A stretch of 64,000 bases of DNA from assembly GCF_040958095.1 (NCBI RefSeq), contig NC_091195.1:26370313-26434312 (forward strand). The letters run 5' to 3'. Positions 39,776-51,770 of the stretch are shown here, one piece after another; positions within the stretch are counted from its first letter, which is position 1, and the number at the start of each line of letters is the position of its first letter. Source of the stretch: Procambarus clarkii (lineage: Eukaryota > Arthropoda > Malacostraca > Decapoda > Cambaridae). The position numbers were made by a program, and so were the translations under genes. The notes under the pieces were generated by a model. The model did not search any database. It had not been told where the DNA came from and saw only the letters and a program-made list of their open reading frames with translations.

Positions 39776-41825
39776 CCTTGGTGGATGACAACATGGTCAC
39801 CCTCCCCTGGTGGATGACACTGTGGTCACCCCCCCTGGTGGATGACACTGTGGTCACCTCTCCTGGTGGATGACACAGTGGTCACCTCCCCTGGTGGATG
39901 ACACTGTGGTCACCTCTCCTGGTGGATGACACAGTGGTCACCTCCCCTGGTGGATGACACAGTGGTCACCTCCCCTGGTGGATGATACAGTGGTCACCTC
40001 TCCTGGTGGATGACACTGTGGTCACCTTCCCTGGTGGATGACACAGTGGTCACCTCTCCTGGTGGATGACACAGTGGTCACCTCCCCTGGTGGATGACAC
40101 TGTGGTCACCCCCCCTGGTGGATGACACTGTGGTCACCTCCCCTGGTGGATGACACTGTGGTCACCTCCCCTGGTGAATGACACAGTGGTCACCTCTCCT
40201 GGTGGATGACACAGTGGTCACCTCCCCTGGAGGATGATACAGTGGTCACCTCCCCTGGTGGATGACACTGTGGTCACCTCCCCTGGTGGATGACACTGTG
40301 GTCACCTCCCCTGGTGAATGACACAGTGGTCACCTCTCCTGGTGGATGACACAGTGGTCACCTCCCCTGGAGGATGATACAGTGGTCACCTCCCCTGGTG
40401 GATGACACTGTGGTCACCTCCCCTGGTGGATGACACAGTGGTCACCTCCCCTGGTGGATGACACAGTGGTCACCTCCCCTGGAGGATGACACAGTGGTCA
40501 CCTCCCCTGGTGGATGACACTGTGGTCACCTCCCCTGGTGGATGACACAGTGGTCACCTCCCCTGGTGGATGACACAGTGGTCACCTCCCCTGGTGGATG
40601 ACACAGTGGTCACCTCCCCTGGTGGATGACACAGTGGTCACCTCCCCTGGTGGATGACACAGTGGTCACCTCCCCTGGTGGATGACACAGTGGTCACCTC
40701 TCCTGGTGGATGACACAGTGGTCACCTCCCCTGGTGGATGACACTGTGGTCACCCCCCCTGGTGGATGACACTGTGGTCACCTCCCCTGGTGGATGACAC
40801 TGTGGTCACCTCCCCTGGTGAATGACACAGTGGTCACCTCTCCTGGTGGATGACACAGTGGTCACCTCCCCTGGAGGATGATACAGTGGTCACCTCCCCT
40901 GGTGGATGACACTGTGGTCACCTCCCCTGGTGGATGACACAGTGGTCACCTCCCCTGGTGGATGACACAGTGGTCACCTCCCCTGGAGGATGACACAGTG
41001 GTCACCTCCCCTGGTGGATGACACTGTGGTCACCTCCCCTGGTGGATGACACAGTGGTCACCTCCCCTGGTGGATGACACAGTGGTCACCTCCCCTGGTG
41101 GATGACACAGTGGTCACCTCCCCTGGTGGATGACACAGTGGTCACCTCCCCTGGTGGATGACACAGTGGTCACCTCCCCTGATGGATGACACAGTGGTCA
41201 CCTCCCCTGGTGGATGACACTGTGGTCACCTCCCCTGGTGGATGACACAGTGGTCACCTCCCCTGGTGGATGACACAGTGGTCACCTCCCCTGGAGGATG
41301 ATACAGTGGTCACCTCCCCTGGTGGATGACACTGGTCACCCTCCCCTGGTGGATGACACAGTGGTCACCTCCCCTGGTGGATGACACAGTGGTCACCCTC
41401 CCCTGGTGGATGACACAGTGGTCACCTCCCCTGGTGAATGACACAGTGGTCACCTCCCCTGGTGGATGACACAGTGGTCACCTCCCCTGGTGGATGACAC
41501 AGTGGTCACCTCCCCTGGTGGATGACACAGTGGTCACCTCCCCTGGTGGATGACACAGTGGTCACCTCCCCTGGTGAATGACACAGTGGTCACCTCCCCT
41601 GGTGGATGACACTGTGGTCACCCTCCCCTGGTGGATGACACAGTGGTCACCTCCCCTGGTGGATGATACTGTGGTCACCCTCCCCTGGTGGATGACACTG
41701 TGGTCACCTCCCCTGGTGGATGACACTGTGGTCACCCTCCCCTGGTGGATGACACAGTGGTCACCTCCCCTGGTGGATGACACTGTGGTCACCCTCCCCT
41801 GGTGGATGACACAGTGGTCACCTCC
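39776..41825. repeat. 28-bp minisatellite B, segment 1
   Basis: Unit contains TGGTGGATGACACAGTGGTC and CCTCCCC, with CACTG/CACAG, GATAC and GAATG variants. A block of 23 units (644 bases) is repeated: the same variant series begins near 40081 and 40725. Starts inside LINE E and is cut by an LTR at 41826. Confidence 0.96.
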
Positions 41826-42809
41826 TGTTACGACCCTGGGTTCTCCAGTGGAAACCAGAGGTCAAAATTGAGCTATTAAACTTCCTGGTAGCACAGTTGG
41901 GCATCTAGAATGTCAATTGTTTGTATCTTCCCTGCCAGACGTAAGACTTTTTGTTTCTCAAAGAGCATTTAAAGACTGAGCTGGGGTTGATTATTAAATA
42001 ATAACATAGGCACCAAACTTTGCTTACTAATACTTTCTAATCATTCATAAAGTAACAATACGTTGCATAGGGGAAGATCTTTAATGTGCTTAGCTGCACG
42101 ATCAATTAGGCTCCTCCCGGCACCACGAGATGAGGGAGGCAGCTGGTGGCTAGCTCGCTCTTCTCTCTGGCTGGTGTGTGCGGATAAGACCTACTCTGTG
42201 GCTGTATCCCTACTCTCCTTCCTTCTCCTCTTACTTATTTCCCTTACCTGAAGTTCCTGTATCCTTAAGCTAAGTACGGGGCATCAGTAAGTGTACCTAC
42301 TCTGGTAGTAACTATTGGTGAGACCTGGGGTTAGTATTTGCCAGTGTTTTGTTTACCCTGAGTGTTGTGTTTTGTATTAGGGTACCACATGGTCTCACTA
42401 CCCTAAGCTGCATCCAGCTTCAGTGCTTATCCAGTAGTACTTTACCCTAGCTTGTTATTAGTGTAAACCTTGTATCCTGTCTATGTGGACCAAGGCTTTT
42501 AACGTAAGATAGTGTGGTAAAGTTATTATTATTATTGTTATTGGTGTGAGTGTATATGGGGGGGTTGTTAAGGGGTAAATAAATAAGTACATGAATTACA
42601 GAGTATCTCTTCTTCCTATGTGGGAGCGCATTGATCAACCCTTAGACTAACATATATGGTCTTGTAGCAAGTTATTACTACTGTGGATAGTTTATTTTAG
42701 GGGCCGGGCCTTTTAGCTCTCCCATATTTGATACTCTTGTCTTCTAACTACCTTTACCCCTTAATAGTACCAGTACCCCATACAAGCCCCACTCATATCA
42801 GTTGTAACA
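41826..42809. mobile_element. Solo LTR, 984 bp, in minisatellite B
   Basis: Starts TGTTACGACCC and ends CAGTTGTAACA (TG...CA, 6-bp inverted ends). Flanked by the 5-bp duplication CCTCC (41821-41825 and 42810-42814). Inside are AATAAATAAG near 42576 and an ATT run. No coding. A 5-bp duplication fits Ty3/gypsy or BEL; it is not similar to the BEL-type LTR at 49648. Confidence 0.88.
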
Positions 42810-45800
42810 CCTCCCCTGGTGGATGACACTGTGGTCACCCTCCCCTGGTGGATGACACTGTGGTCACCCTCCCCTGGTGGATGACACTGTCGTCACCTCT
42901 CCTGGTGGATGACACTGTGGTCACCTCCCCTGGTGGATGATACAGTAGTCACCTCTCCTGGTGGATGACACTGTGGTCACCCTCCCCTGGTGGATGACAC
43001 TGTGGTCACCCTCCCCTGGTGGATGACACAGTGGTCACCTCCCTTGGTGGATGACACTGTGGTCACCCTCCCCTGGTGGATGACACTGTGGTCACCCTCC
43101 CCTGGTGGATGACACTGTCGTCACCCTCCCCTGGTGGATGACACAGTGGTCACCTCCCCTGGTGGATGACACTGTGGTCACCCTCCCCTGGTGGATGACA
43201 CAGTGGTCACCCCCCCCTGGTGGATGACACAGTGGTCACCTCCCCTGGTGGATGACACAATGGTCACCTCTCCTGGTGGATGACACTGTGGTCACCCTCC
43301 CTGGTGGATGACACTGTGGTCACCTCTCCTGTTGGATGACTCTGTGGTCACCTCCCCTGGTGGATGATACAGTAGTCACCTCTCCTGGTGGATGACACTG
43401 TGGTCACCCCCCTGGTGGATGACACTGTGGTCACCCCCCTAGTGGATGACACTGTGGTCACCTCTCCTGGTGGATGACACTGTGGTCACCCCCCCTGGTG
43501 GATGACACTGTGGTCACCCCCCTGGTGGATGACACTGGTCACCTCTCCTGGTGGATGACACTGTGGTCACCCTCCCTGGTGGATGACACTCTGGTCACCC
43601 TCCCCTGGTGGATGACACAGTGGTCACCTCCCTGGTGGATGACACAGTGGTCACCTCCCCTGGTGGATGACACTGTGGTCACCTCCCCTGGTGGATGACA
43701 CAGTGGTCACCCTCCCCTGGTGGATGACACTGTGGTCACCTCCCCTGGTGGATGACACAGTGGTCACCCTCCCCTAGTGGATGACACTGTGGTCACCCTC
43801 CCTGGTGGATGACACTGTGGTCACCTCCTCTGGTGGATGACACAGTGGTCACCTCCCCTGGTGGATGACACTGTGGTCACCTCCCCTGGTGGATGACACT
43901 GTGGTCACCTCCCCTGGTGGATGACACAGTGGTCACCCTCCCCTGGTGGATAACACAGTGGTCACCTCCCCTGGTGGATGACACTGTGGTCACCCTCCCC
44001 TGGTGGATGACACTGTAGTCACCTCTCCTGGTGGATGACACTGTGGTCACCTCCCCTGGTGGATGACACAGTAGTCACCCTCCTGGTGGATGACACTGTG
44101 GTCACCCCCCTGGTGGATGACACTGTGGTCACCTCTCCTGGTGGATGACACAGTGGTCACCTCTCCTGCTGGATGACACTGTGGTCACCCTCCCTGGTGG
44201 ATGACACTGTGGTCACCTCTCCTGGTGGATGACACTGTGGTCACCTCTCCTGGTGGATGACACTGTGGTCACCTCCCCTGGTGGATGACACAGTAGTCTC
44301 CTCTCCTGGTGGATGACACTGTGGTCAACCCCCCTGGTGGATGACACTGTGGTCACCTCTCCTGGTGGATGACACTGTGGTCACCCTCCCTGGTGGATGA
44401 CACAGTGGTCACCCTCCCCCTGGTGGATGACACAGGGGTCACCCTCCCCTGGTGGATGACACTGTGGTCACCTCCCCTGGTGGATGACACAGTGGTCACC
44501 TCTCCTGGTGGATGACACTGTGGTCACCCCCCTGGTGGATGACACTGTGGTCACCTCTCCTGGTGGATGACACTGTGGTCACCCTCCCTGGTGGATGACA
44601 CAGTGGTCACCTCCCCTGGTGGATGACACTGTGGTCACCTCCCCCTGGTGGATGACACAGTAGTCACCTCCCCTGGTGGATGACACGGTGGTCACCCCCC
44701 TGGTGGATGACACAGTGGTCACCTCTCCTGGTGGATGACACTGTGGTCACCCTCCCTGGTGGATGACACTGTAGTCACCTCTCCTGGTGGATGACACTGT
44801 GGTCACCTCCCCTGGTGGATGACACAGTAGTCACCTCTCCTGGTGGATGACACTGTGGTCACCCCCCTGGTGGATGACACTGTGGTCACCTCTCCTGGTG
44901 GATGACACAGTGGTCACCTCTCCTGCTGGATGACACTGTGGTCACCCTCCCTGGTGGATGACACTGTGGTCTCCTCTCCTGGTGGATGACACTGTGGTCA
45001 CCTCTCCTGGTGGATGACACTGTGGTCACCTCCCCTGGTGGATGACACAGTAGTCACCTCTCCTGGTGGATGACACTGTGGTCACCCCCCCCTGGTGGAT
45101 GACACTGTAGTCACCTCTCCTGATGGATGACACTGTGGTCACCCTCCCTGGTGGATGACACAGTGGTCACCCTCCCCCTGGTGGATGACACAGTGGTCAC
45201 CCTCCCCTGGTGGATGACACTGTGGTCACCTCCCCTGGTGGATGACACAGTGGTCACCTCTCCTGGTGGATGACACTGTGGTCACCTCCCCTGGTGGATG
45301 ACACAGTTGTCACCTCCCCTGGTGGATGACACTGTGGTCACCTCCCCTGGTGGATGACACAGTGGTCACCCTCCCCTGGTGGATGACACTGTGGTCACCC
45401 TCCCCTGGTGGATGACACATTGGTCACCTCTCCTGGTGGATGACACTGTGGTCACCCCCCTGGTGGATGACACTGTGGTCACCTCTCCTGGTGGATGACA
45501 CTGTGGTCACCCTCCCTGGTGGATGACACTGTGGTCACCCTCCCCTGGTGGATGACACAGTGGTCACCTCCCCTGGTGGATGACACAGTGGTCACCTCCC
45601 CTGGTGGATGACACTGTGGTCACCTCCCCTGGTGGATGACACAGTGGTCACCCTCCCCTGGTGGATGACACTGTGGTCACCTCCCCTGGTGGATGACACT
45701 GTGGTCACCCTCCCCTAGTGGATGACACTGTGGTCACCCTCCCTGGTGGATGACACTGTGGTCACCTCCTCTGGTGGATGACACAGTGGTCACCTCCCCT

Positions 45801-48800
45801 GGTGGATGACACTGTGGTTACCCTTCCCTGGTGGATGATACTGTGGTCACCCTCCCCTAGTGGATGACACTGTGGTCACCCTCCCTGGTGGATGACACAG
45901 TGGTCACCTCCCCTGGTGGATGACACTGTGGTCACCTCCCCTGGTGGATGACACTGTGGTCACCTCCCCTGGTGGATGACACAGTGGTCACCCTCCCCTG
46001 GTGGATGACACAGTGGTCACCTCCCCTGGTGGATGACACTGTGGTCACCCTTCCCTGGTGGATGACACTGTGGTCACCTTCGCTGGTGGATGACACTGTG
46101 GTCACCCTCCCCTGGTGGATGGCACTGTGGTCACCCCCCCTGGTGGATGACACTGTGGTCACCCGCCCATGGTGGATGACACTGTGGTCACCCCCCTGGT
46201 GGATGACACAGTGGTCACCTCCCCTGGTGGATGACACAGTGGTCACATCCCCTGGTGGATGACACAGTGGTCACATCCCCTGGTGGATGACACTGTGGTC
46301 ACCCCCCCTGGTGGATGACACTGTGGTCACCCCCCCTGGTGGATGACACTGTGGTCACACTCCCCTGGTGGATGACACTGTGGTCACCCCCCTGGTGGAT
46401 GACACAGTGGTCACCTCCCCTGGTGGATGACACAGTGGTCACCTCCCCTGGTGGATGACACTGTGGTCACCCTCCCTGGTGGATGACACTGTGGTCACCT
46501 CCCCTGGTGGATGACACTGTGGTCACCCTCCCTGGTGGATGATACAGTGGTCACCTCTCCTGGTGGATGACACTGTGGTCACCTCCCCTGGTGGATGACA
46601 CTGTGGTGACCCCCCCTGGTGGATGACACAGTGGTCACCCTCCCTGGTGGATGACACTGTGGTCACCCTCCCCTGGTGGATGACACTGTGGTCACCCTCC
46701 CTGGTGGATGACACTGTGGTCACCCCCCTGGTGGATGACACAGTGGTCACCCCCCTGGTGGATGACACAGTGGTCACCTCCCCTGGTGGATGACACTGTA
46801 GTCACCCCCTTGGTGGATGACACTGTGGTCACCCTCCCTGGTGGATGATACAGTGGTCACCCTCCCTGGTGGATGACACTGTGGTCACCCTCCCCTGGTG
46901 GATGACACTGTGGTCACTTCTCCTGGTGGATGACACTGTGGTCACCTCCCCTGGTGGATGACACTGTGGTCACCTCCCCTGGTGAATGACAAAGTGGTCA
47001 CCTCCCCTGGTGGATGACACTGTGGTCACCCTCCCTGGTGGATGACACTGTGGTCACCCTCCCCTGGTGGATGACACAGTGGTCACCCTCCCTGGTGGAT
47101 GACACTGTGGTCACCCTCCCCTGGTGGATGACACTGTGGTCACCTCTCCTGGTGGATGACACTGTGGTCACCTCCCCCTGGTGGATGACACTGTGGTCAC
47201 CCCCCCTCGTGAATGACACAGTGGTCACCTCCCCTGGTGGATGACACTGTGGTCACCCTCCCTGGTGGATGACACTGTGGTCACCCTCCCCTGGTGGATG
47301 ACACAGTGGTCACCCTCCCCTGGTGGATGATACAGTGGTCACCCTCCCCTGGTGGATGATACAGTGGTCACCTCCCTGGTGGATGATACAGTGGTCACCT
47401 CCCCTGGTGGATGACACAGTAGTCACCTCCCCTGGTGGATGACACTGTGGTCACCCCCCTGGTGGATGACACTGTGGTCACCCCCCCTGGTGGATGACAC
47501 AGTGGTCACCTCCCCTGGTGGATGACACTGTGGTCACCTCCCCTGGTGGATGATACAGTGGTCACCTCCCCTGGTGGATGATACAGTGGTCACCTCCCCT
47601 GGTGGATGACACTGTGGTCACCCCCCCTGGTGGATGACACTGTGGTCACCCCCCCTGGTGGATGACACTGTGGTCACCTCCCCTGGTGGATGACACTGTG
47701 GTCACCTCCCCTGGTGGATGATACAGTGGTCACCTCCCCTGGTGGATGATACAGTGGTCACCTCCCCTGGTGGATGACACTGTGGTCACCTCTCCTGGTG
47801 GATGACACTGTGGTCACCTCCCCTGGTGGATGACACTGTGGTCACCCTTCCCTAATGGATGACACTGTGGTCACCTCCCCTGGTGGATGACACTGTGGTC
47901 ACCCTCCCCTGGTGGATGGCACTGTGGTCACCCCCCCTGGTGGATGACACTGTGGTCACCCGCCCATGGTGGATGACACTGTAGTCACCCCCCTGGTGGA
48001 TGACACAGTGGTCACCTCCCCTGGTGGATGACACAGTGGTCACATCCCCTGGTGGATGACACAGTGGTCACATCCCCTGGTGGATGACACTGTGGTCACC
48101 CCCCCCCCCTGGTGGATGACACTGTGGTCACCCCCCCTGGTGGATGACACAGTGGTCACCCTCCCTGGTGGATGACACTGTGGTCACCCTCCCCTGGTGG
48201 ATGACGGTGTGATCACCCTCCCTGGTGGATGACACTGTGGTCACCCCCCTGGTGGATGACACAGTGGTCACCCCCCTGGTGGATGACACAGTGGTCACCT
48301 CCCCTGGTGGATGACACTGTGGTCACCCCCCCTGGTGGATGACACTGTGGTCACCTCCCCTGGTGGATGACACTGTGGTCACCTCCCCTGGTGGATGATA
48401 CAGTGGTCACCTCCCCTGGTGGATGATACAGTGGTCACCTCCCCTGGTGGATGACACTGTGGTCACCTCTCCTGGTGGATGACACTGTGGTCACCTCCCC
48501 TGGTGGATGACACTGTGGTCACCCTTCCCTGGTGGATGACACTGTGGTCACCTCCCCTGGTGGATGACACTGTGGTCACCCTCCCCTGGTGGATGGCACT
48601 GTGGTCACCCCCCCTGGTGGATGACACTGTGGTCACCCGCCCATGGTGGATGACACTGTAGTCACCCCCCTGGTGGATGACACAGTGGTCACCTCCCCTG
48701 GTGGATGACACAGTGGTCACATCCCCTGGTGGATGACACAGTGGTCACATCCCCTGGTGGATGACACTGTGGTCACCCCCCCTGGTGGATGACACTGTGG

Positions 48801-49647
48801 TCACCCCCCCTGGTGGATGACACAGTGGTCACCCTCCCTGGTGGATGACACTGTGGTCACCCTCCCCTGGTGGATGACACTGTGATCACCCTCCCTGGTG
48901 GATGACACTGTGGTCACCCCCCTGGTGGATGACACAGTGGTCACCCCCCTGGTGGATGACACAGTGGTCACCTCCCCTGGTGGATGACACTGTAGTCACC
49001 CCCTTGGTGGATGACACTGTGGTCACCCTCCCTGGTGGATGATACAGTGGTCACCCTCCCTGGTGGATGACACTGTGGTCACCCTCCCCTGGTGGATGAC
49101 ACTGTGGTCACCTCCCCTGGTGGATGACACTGTGGTCACCTCCCCTGGTGAATGACACAGTGGTCACCTCCCCTGGTGGATGACATTGTGGTCACCCTCC
49201 CTGGTGGATGACACTGTGGTCACCCTCCCCTGGTGGATGACACAGTGGTCACCCTCCCTGGTGGATGACACTGTGGTCACCCTCCCCTGGTGGATGACAC
49301 TGTGGTCACCTCTCCTGGTGGATGACACTGTGGTCACCTCCCCCTGGTGGATGACACTGTGGTCACCCCCCCTCGTGAATGACACAGTGGTCACCTCCCC
49401 TGGTGGATGACACTGTGGTCACCCTCCCTGGTGGATGACACTGTGGTCACCCTCCCCTGGTGGATGACACAGTGGTCACCCTCCCCTGGTGGATGATACA
49501 GTGGTCACCCTCCCCTGGTGGATGATACAGTGGTCACCTCCCTGGTGGATGATACAGTGGTCACCTCCCCTGGTGGATGACACAGTAGTCACCTCCCCTG
49601 GTGGATGACACTGGTCACCCCCCCCCCCTGGTGGATGACACTGTGGT
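42810..49647. repeat. 28-bp minisatellite B, segment 2 (6.8 kb)
   Basis: About 240 units, with more 27- and 29-base units than segment 1 because the C-run varies. A module with GGATGGCAC and CCGCCCATGG occurs near 46117, 47914 and 48591 (677 apart). A block with CCTCGTGAATGAC near 47207 is duplicated at 49373 (2166 apart). Thus block duplications are superimposed on the basic array. Open frames on both strands are artefacts. Confidence 0.96.
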
Positions 49648-50748
49648 TGTCGGAAAATCCGACACCATTTAATAATAATATCATACAGACAGATAAGAGC
49701 TGTGTTGTATAAACAAGTTACCCATAGAAAACGTAACTTGTAGTGGAATTACCATCTAAAGAAAACGGGATATCATCACCACATACTATTATAATTCACC
49801 ACCTATTATGGTGGGAATTATTCTTAAATACATTAGTCTTTGGACTTTACCATCATAAAACATCTTATATAAATTAACTTAATTATCAATATTAAAGTAG
49901 AGTAACTGTGACCCTTCTATCACTTTCTGAAATCTGGACAAAGTAGGCCAGGCGTCAGTGGGGAAGGAGGTCAGCCATTGTAGTGTCACCTCCGAGACGT
50001 GTGGAGCAAATTCGGCTCCTATCATTCTGGACAATGTCGGCCAGTAACGTCAATTGTATGGAGTGTTAAACAGCCATTGTTGTTATACGAGACCAGAGGC
50101 TCACACGGGAGCAAATTCGGCTCCTGTTAATTTTACTTGGACGTAGTGTTATGGATACCAAAGGTGTACCATCTGTCAACACGCTGTCAACAAATCAAGT
50201 TAAGTGTTCTTTCCGAAACCCATTATTTATCATTAGTGGCCATTAATGTCATTATATAGGGTGACCCGGTTAGATCACATGGAAGCCTCAAACTAAAGGT
50301 AATTAAGCCAGGTCTTCATGTTCCATGTACTGTTTTCTCTGATATACTTGTCATATATAGGATTCTGGCTTCACAGCTAGCACACTTTTGACAGGTCAAG
50401 ACGAGGATGCAAGATTTTGTGCACCAGTTACTGGGTGATATGGAAGCTACCTCAAAGAGGATAATTTGGTGTCTACACCCTAGTTATACCTGGTGGACTA
50501 GCCTGCTGTACTATAAGATAAGGAACCTCTTCAATGTATGTAGTTAATTCTGTAGTTTGATTGGCTGCATATATATTAATTTAATAACCCCCCCTAATGT
50601 GTAGAGGATCGATTTGTGAGATTATGAGATTATTGCAGAAATACAGTCCACTTAACATTATACAAATTGCTATCGAAGTATATAAATTAACGTAAATATA
50701 AATTCATATAAATTAAATAAATATAAATCTCACAGGTCGGTTCCCACA
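49648..50748 (+). repeat. 5' LTR of BEL/Pao-type element
   Basis: Starts TGTCGGAAAATCCGACACC (which contains the perfect inverted repeat GTCGGA...TCCGAC) and ends CAGGTCGGTTCCCACA. It is AT-rich towards the 3' end (TATAAATTAA repeats). A promoter is expected in it but I cannot place the start site. Confidence 0.93.
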
Positions 50749-51770
50749 TTATTTGGTCCTTCGAAACCGAATTATTTGGACCTTCGGAACCGGAATATTT
50801 GATCCTATGAACCCATATTTGGTCATCTTCGAACCGGATGACGGATTATTTGATCCTTTGAACCCACATTTGGTCATCTTAGTACCGGATGAACCAGTTA
50901 ACCAGTGGATTCATTAAATATCTAGTGCAGTGTTATTTAAACAAAGCCAGTCAAAGACAGCGGCGAAGCCTCGTGGGAGCTCAGGAGCTTCCCTCAGCCC
51001 AGTTCAGCTTCGTCAGCGGTTTCATGCACACCCACAGATATTTGGTGGCGTGTTATTTCGTGAAATGACAGCGCTAATATTGAAGCCAGCCTAATTAGTG
51101 ACTGTGTCTTCGCGAGATTGTTCACGGATTTCGTGGTGTTACATTTCGCGAGAGATTATCTACGAATTTTGTGGAGTTTATTTCGCGAGGTCACTAATAA
51201 TATTTAATACTTCTAGATAATATTAGAAGTTTCATAGAGGCTAATTAAGAGGCTATTATCAATAATTGTGTATATTATTTCTCCAAAATAGAGAATCATT
51301 TAATATAAATTGCACTAGTGATCACAGTATAATATTTACTAATTGCCAACCCACAACAGGGTAGGATATTAACCATTGACTAGTTGAACTATTATCGTTC
51401 ATCCTAGTCCCATTATTACCATAGTCAGTTGTACTATATTCAACAACTTAGCACCATTAATGAATGGTGCAGACCCTATTTTGGGTGTAATTATTATCAA
51501 CTCGAATTGAGTTGTATATATAATAATTTACTTATGGTCATTACACCTTTGAGTGATTAATTAGTGTCTCTACCATCCTGGGGTGATATAGAAGAGCTAA
51601 CCTAAAGGTACTTCCAGTGACACTGGTTTATCACTCAAATCATTAGTGTGTATGATTGTATATATATATAATGTGTATTAATTTTAAGTGCTAACCTCTA
51701 GTAGAGGTAGGATTATTGCCTAGTGAGTTCAGAATTTACCCTAGGCTACCATTAGAGCTTGTTCAGTATT
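50749..51770 (+). promoter_or_regulatory. Primer-site region and leader with repeated PBS-like motifs
   Basis: Directly after the LTR, ATTTGGTCCTTCGAAACCG and five or so variants (ATTTGGACCTTCGGAACCGG, ATTTGGTCATCTTCGAACCGG-like) follow to about 50900. TGG right after the LTR is expected for a tRNA primer-binding site; which copy is used is unknown. The remainder to the start codon shows no gene. Confidence 0.55.
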
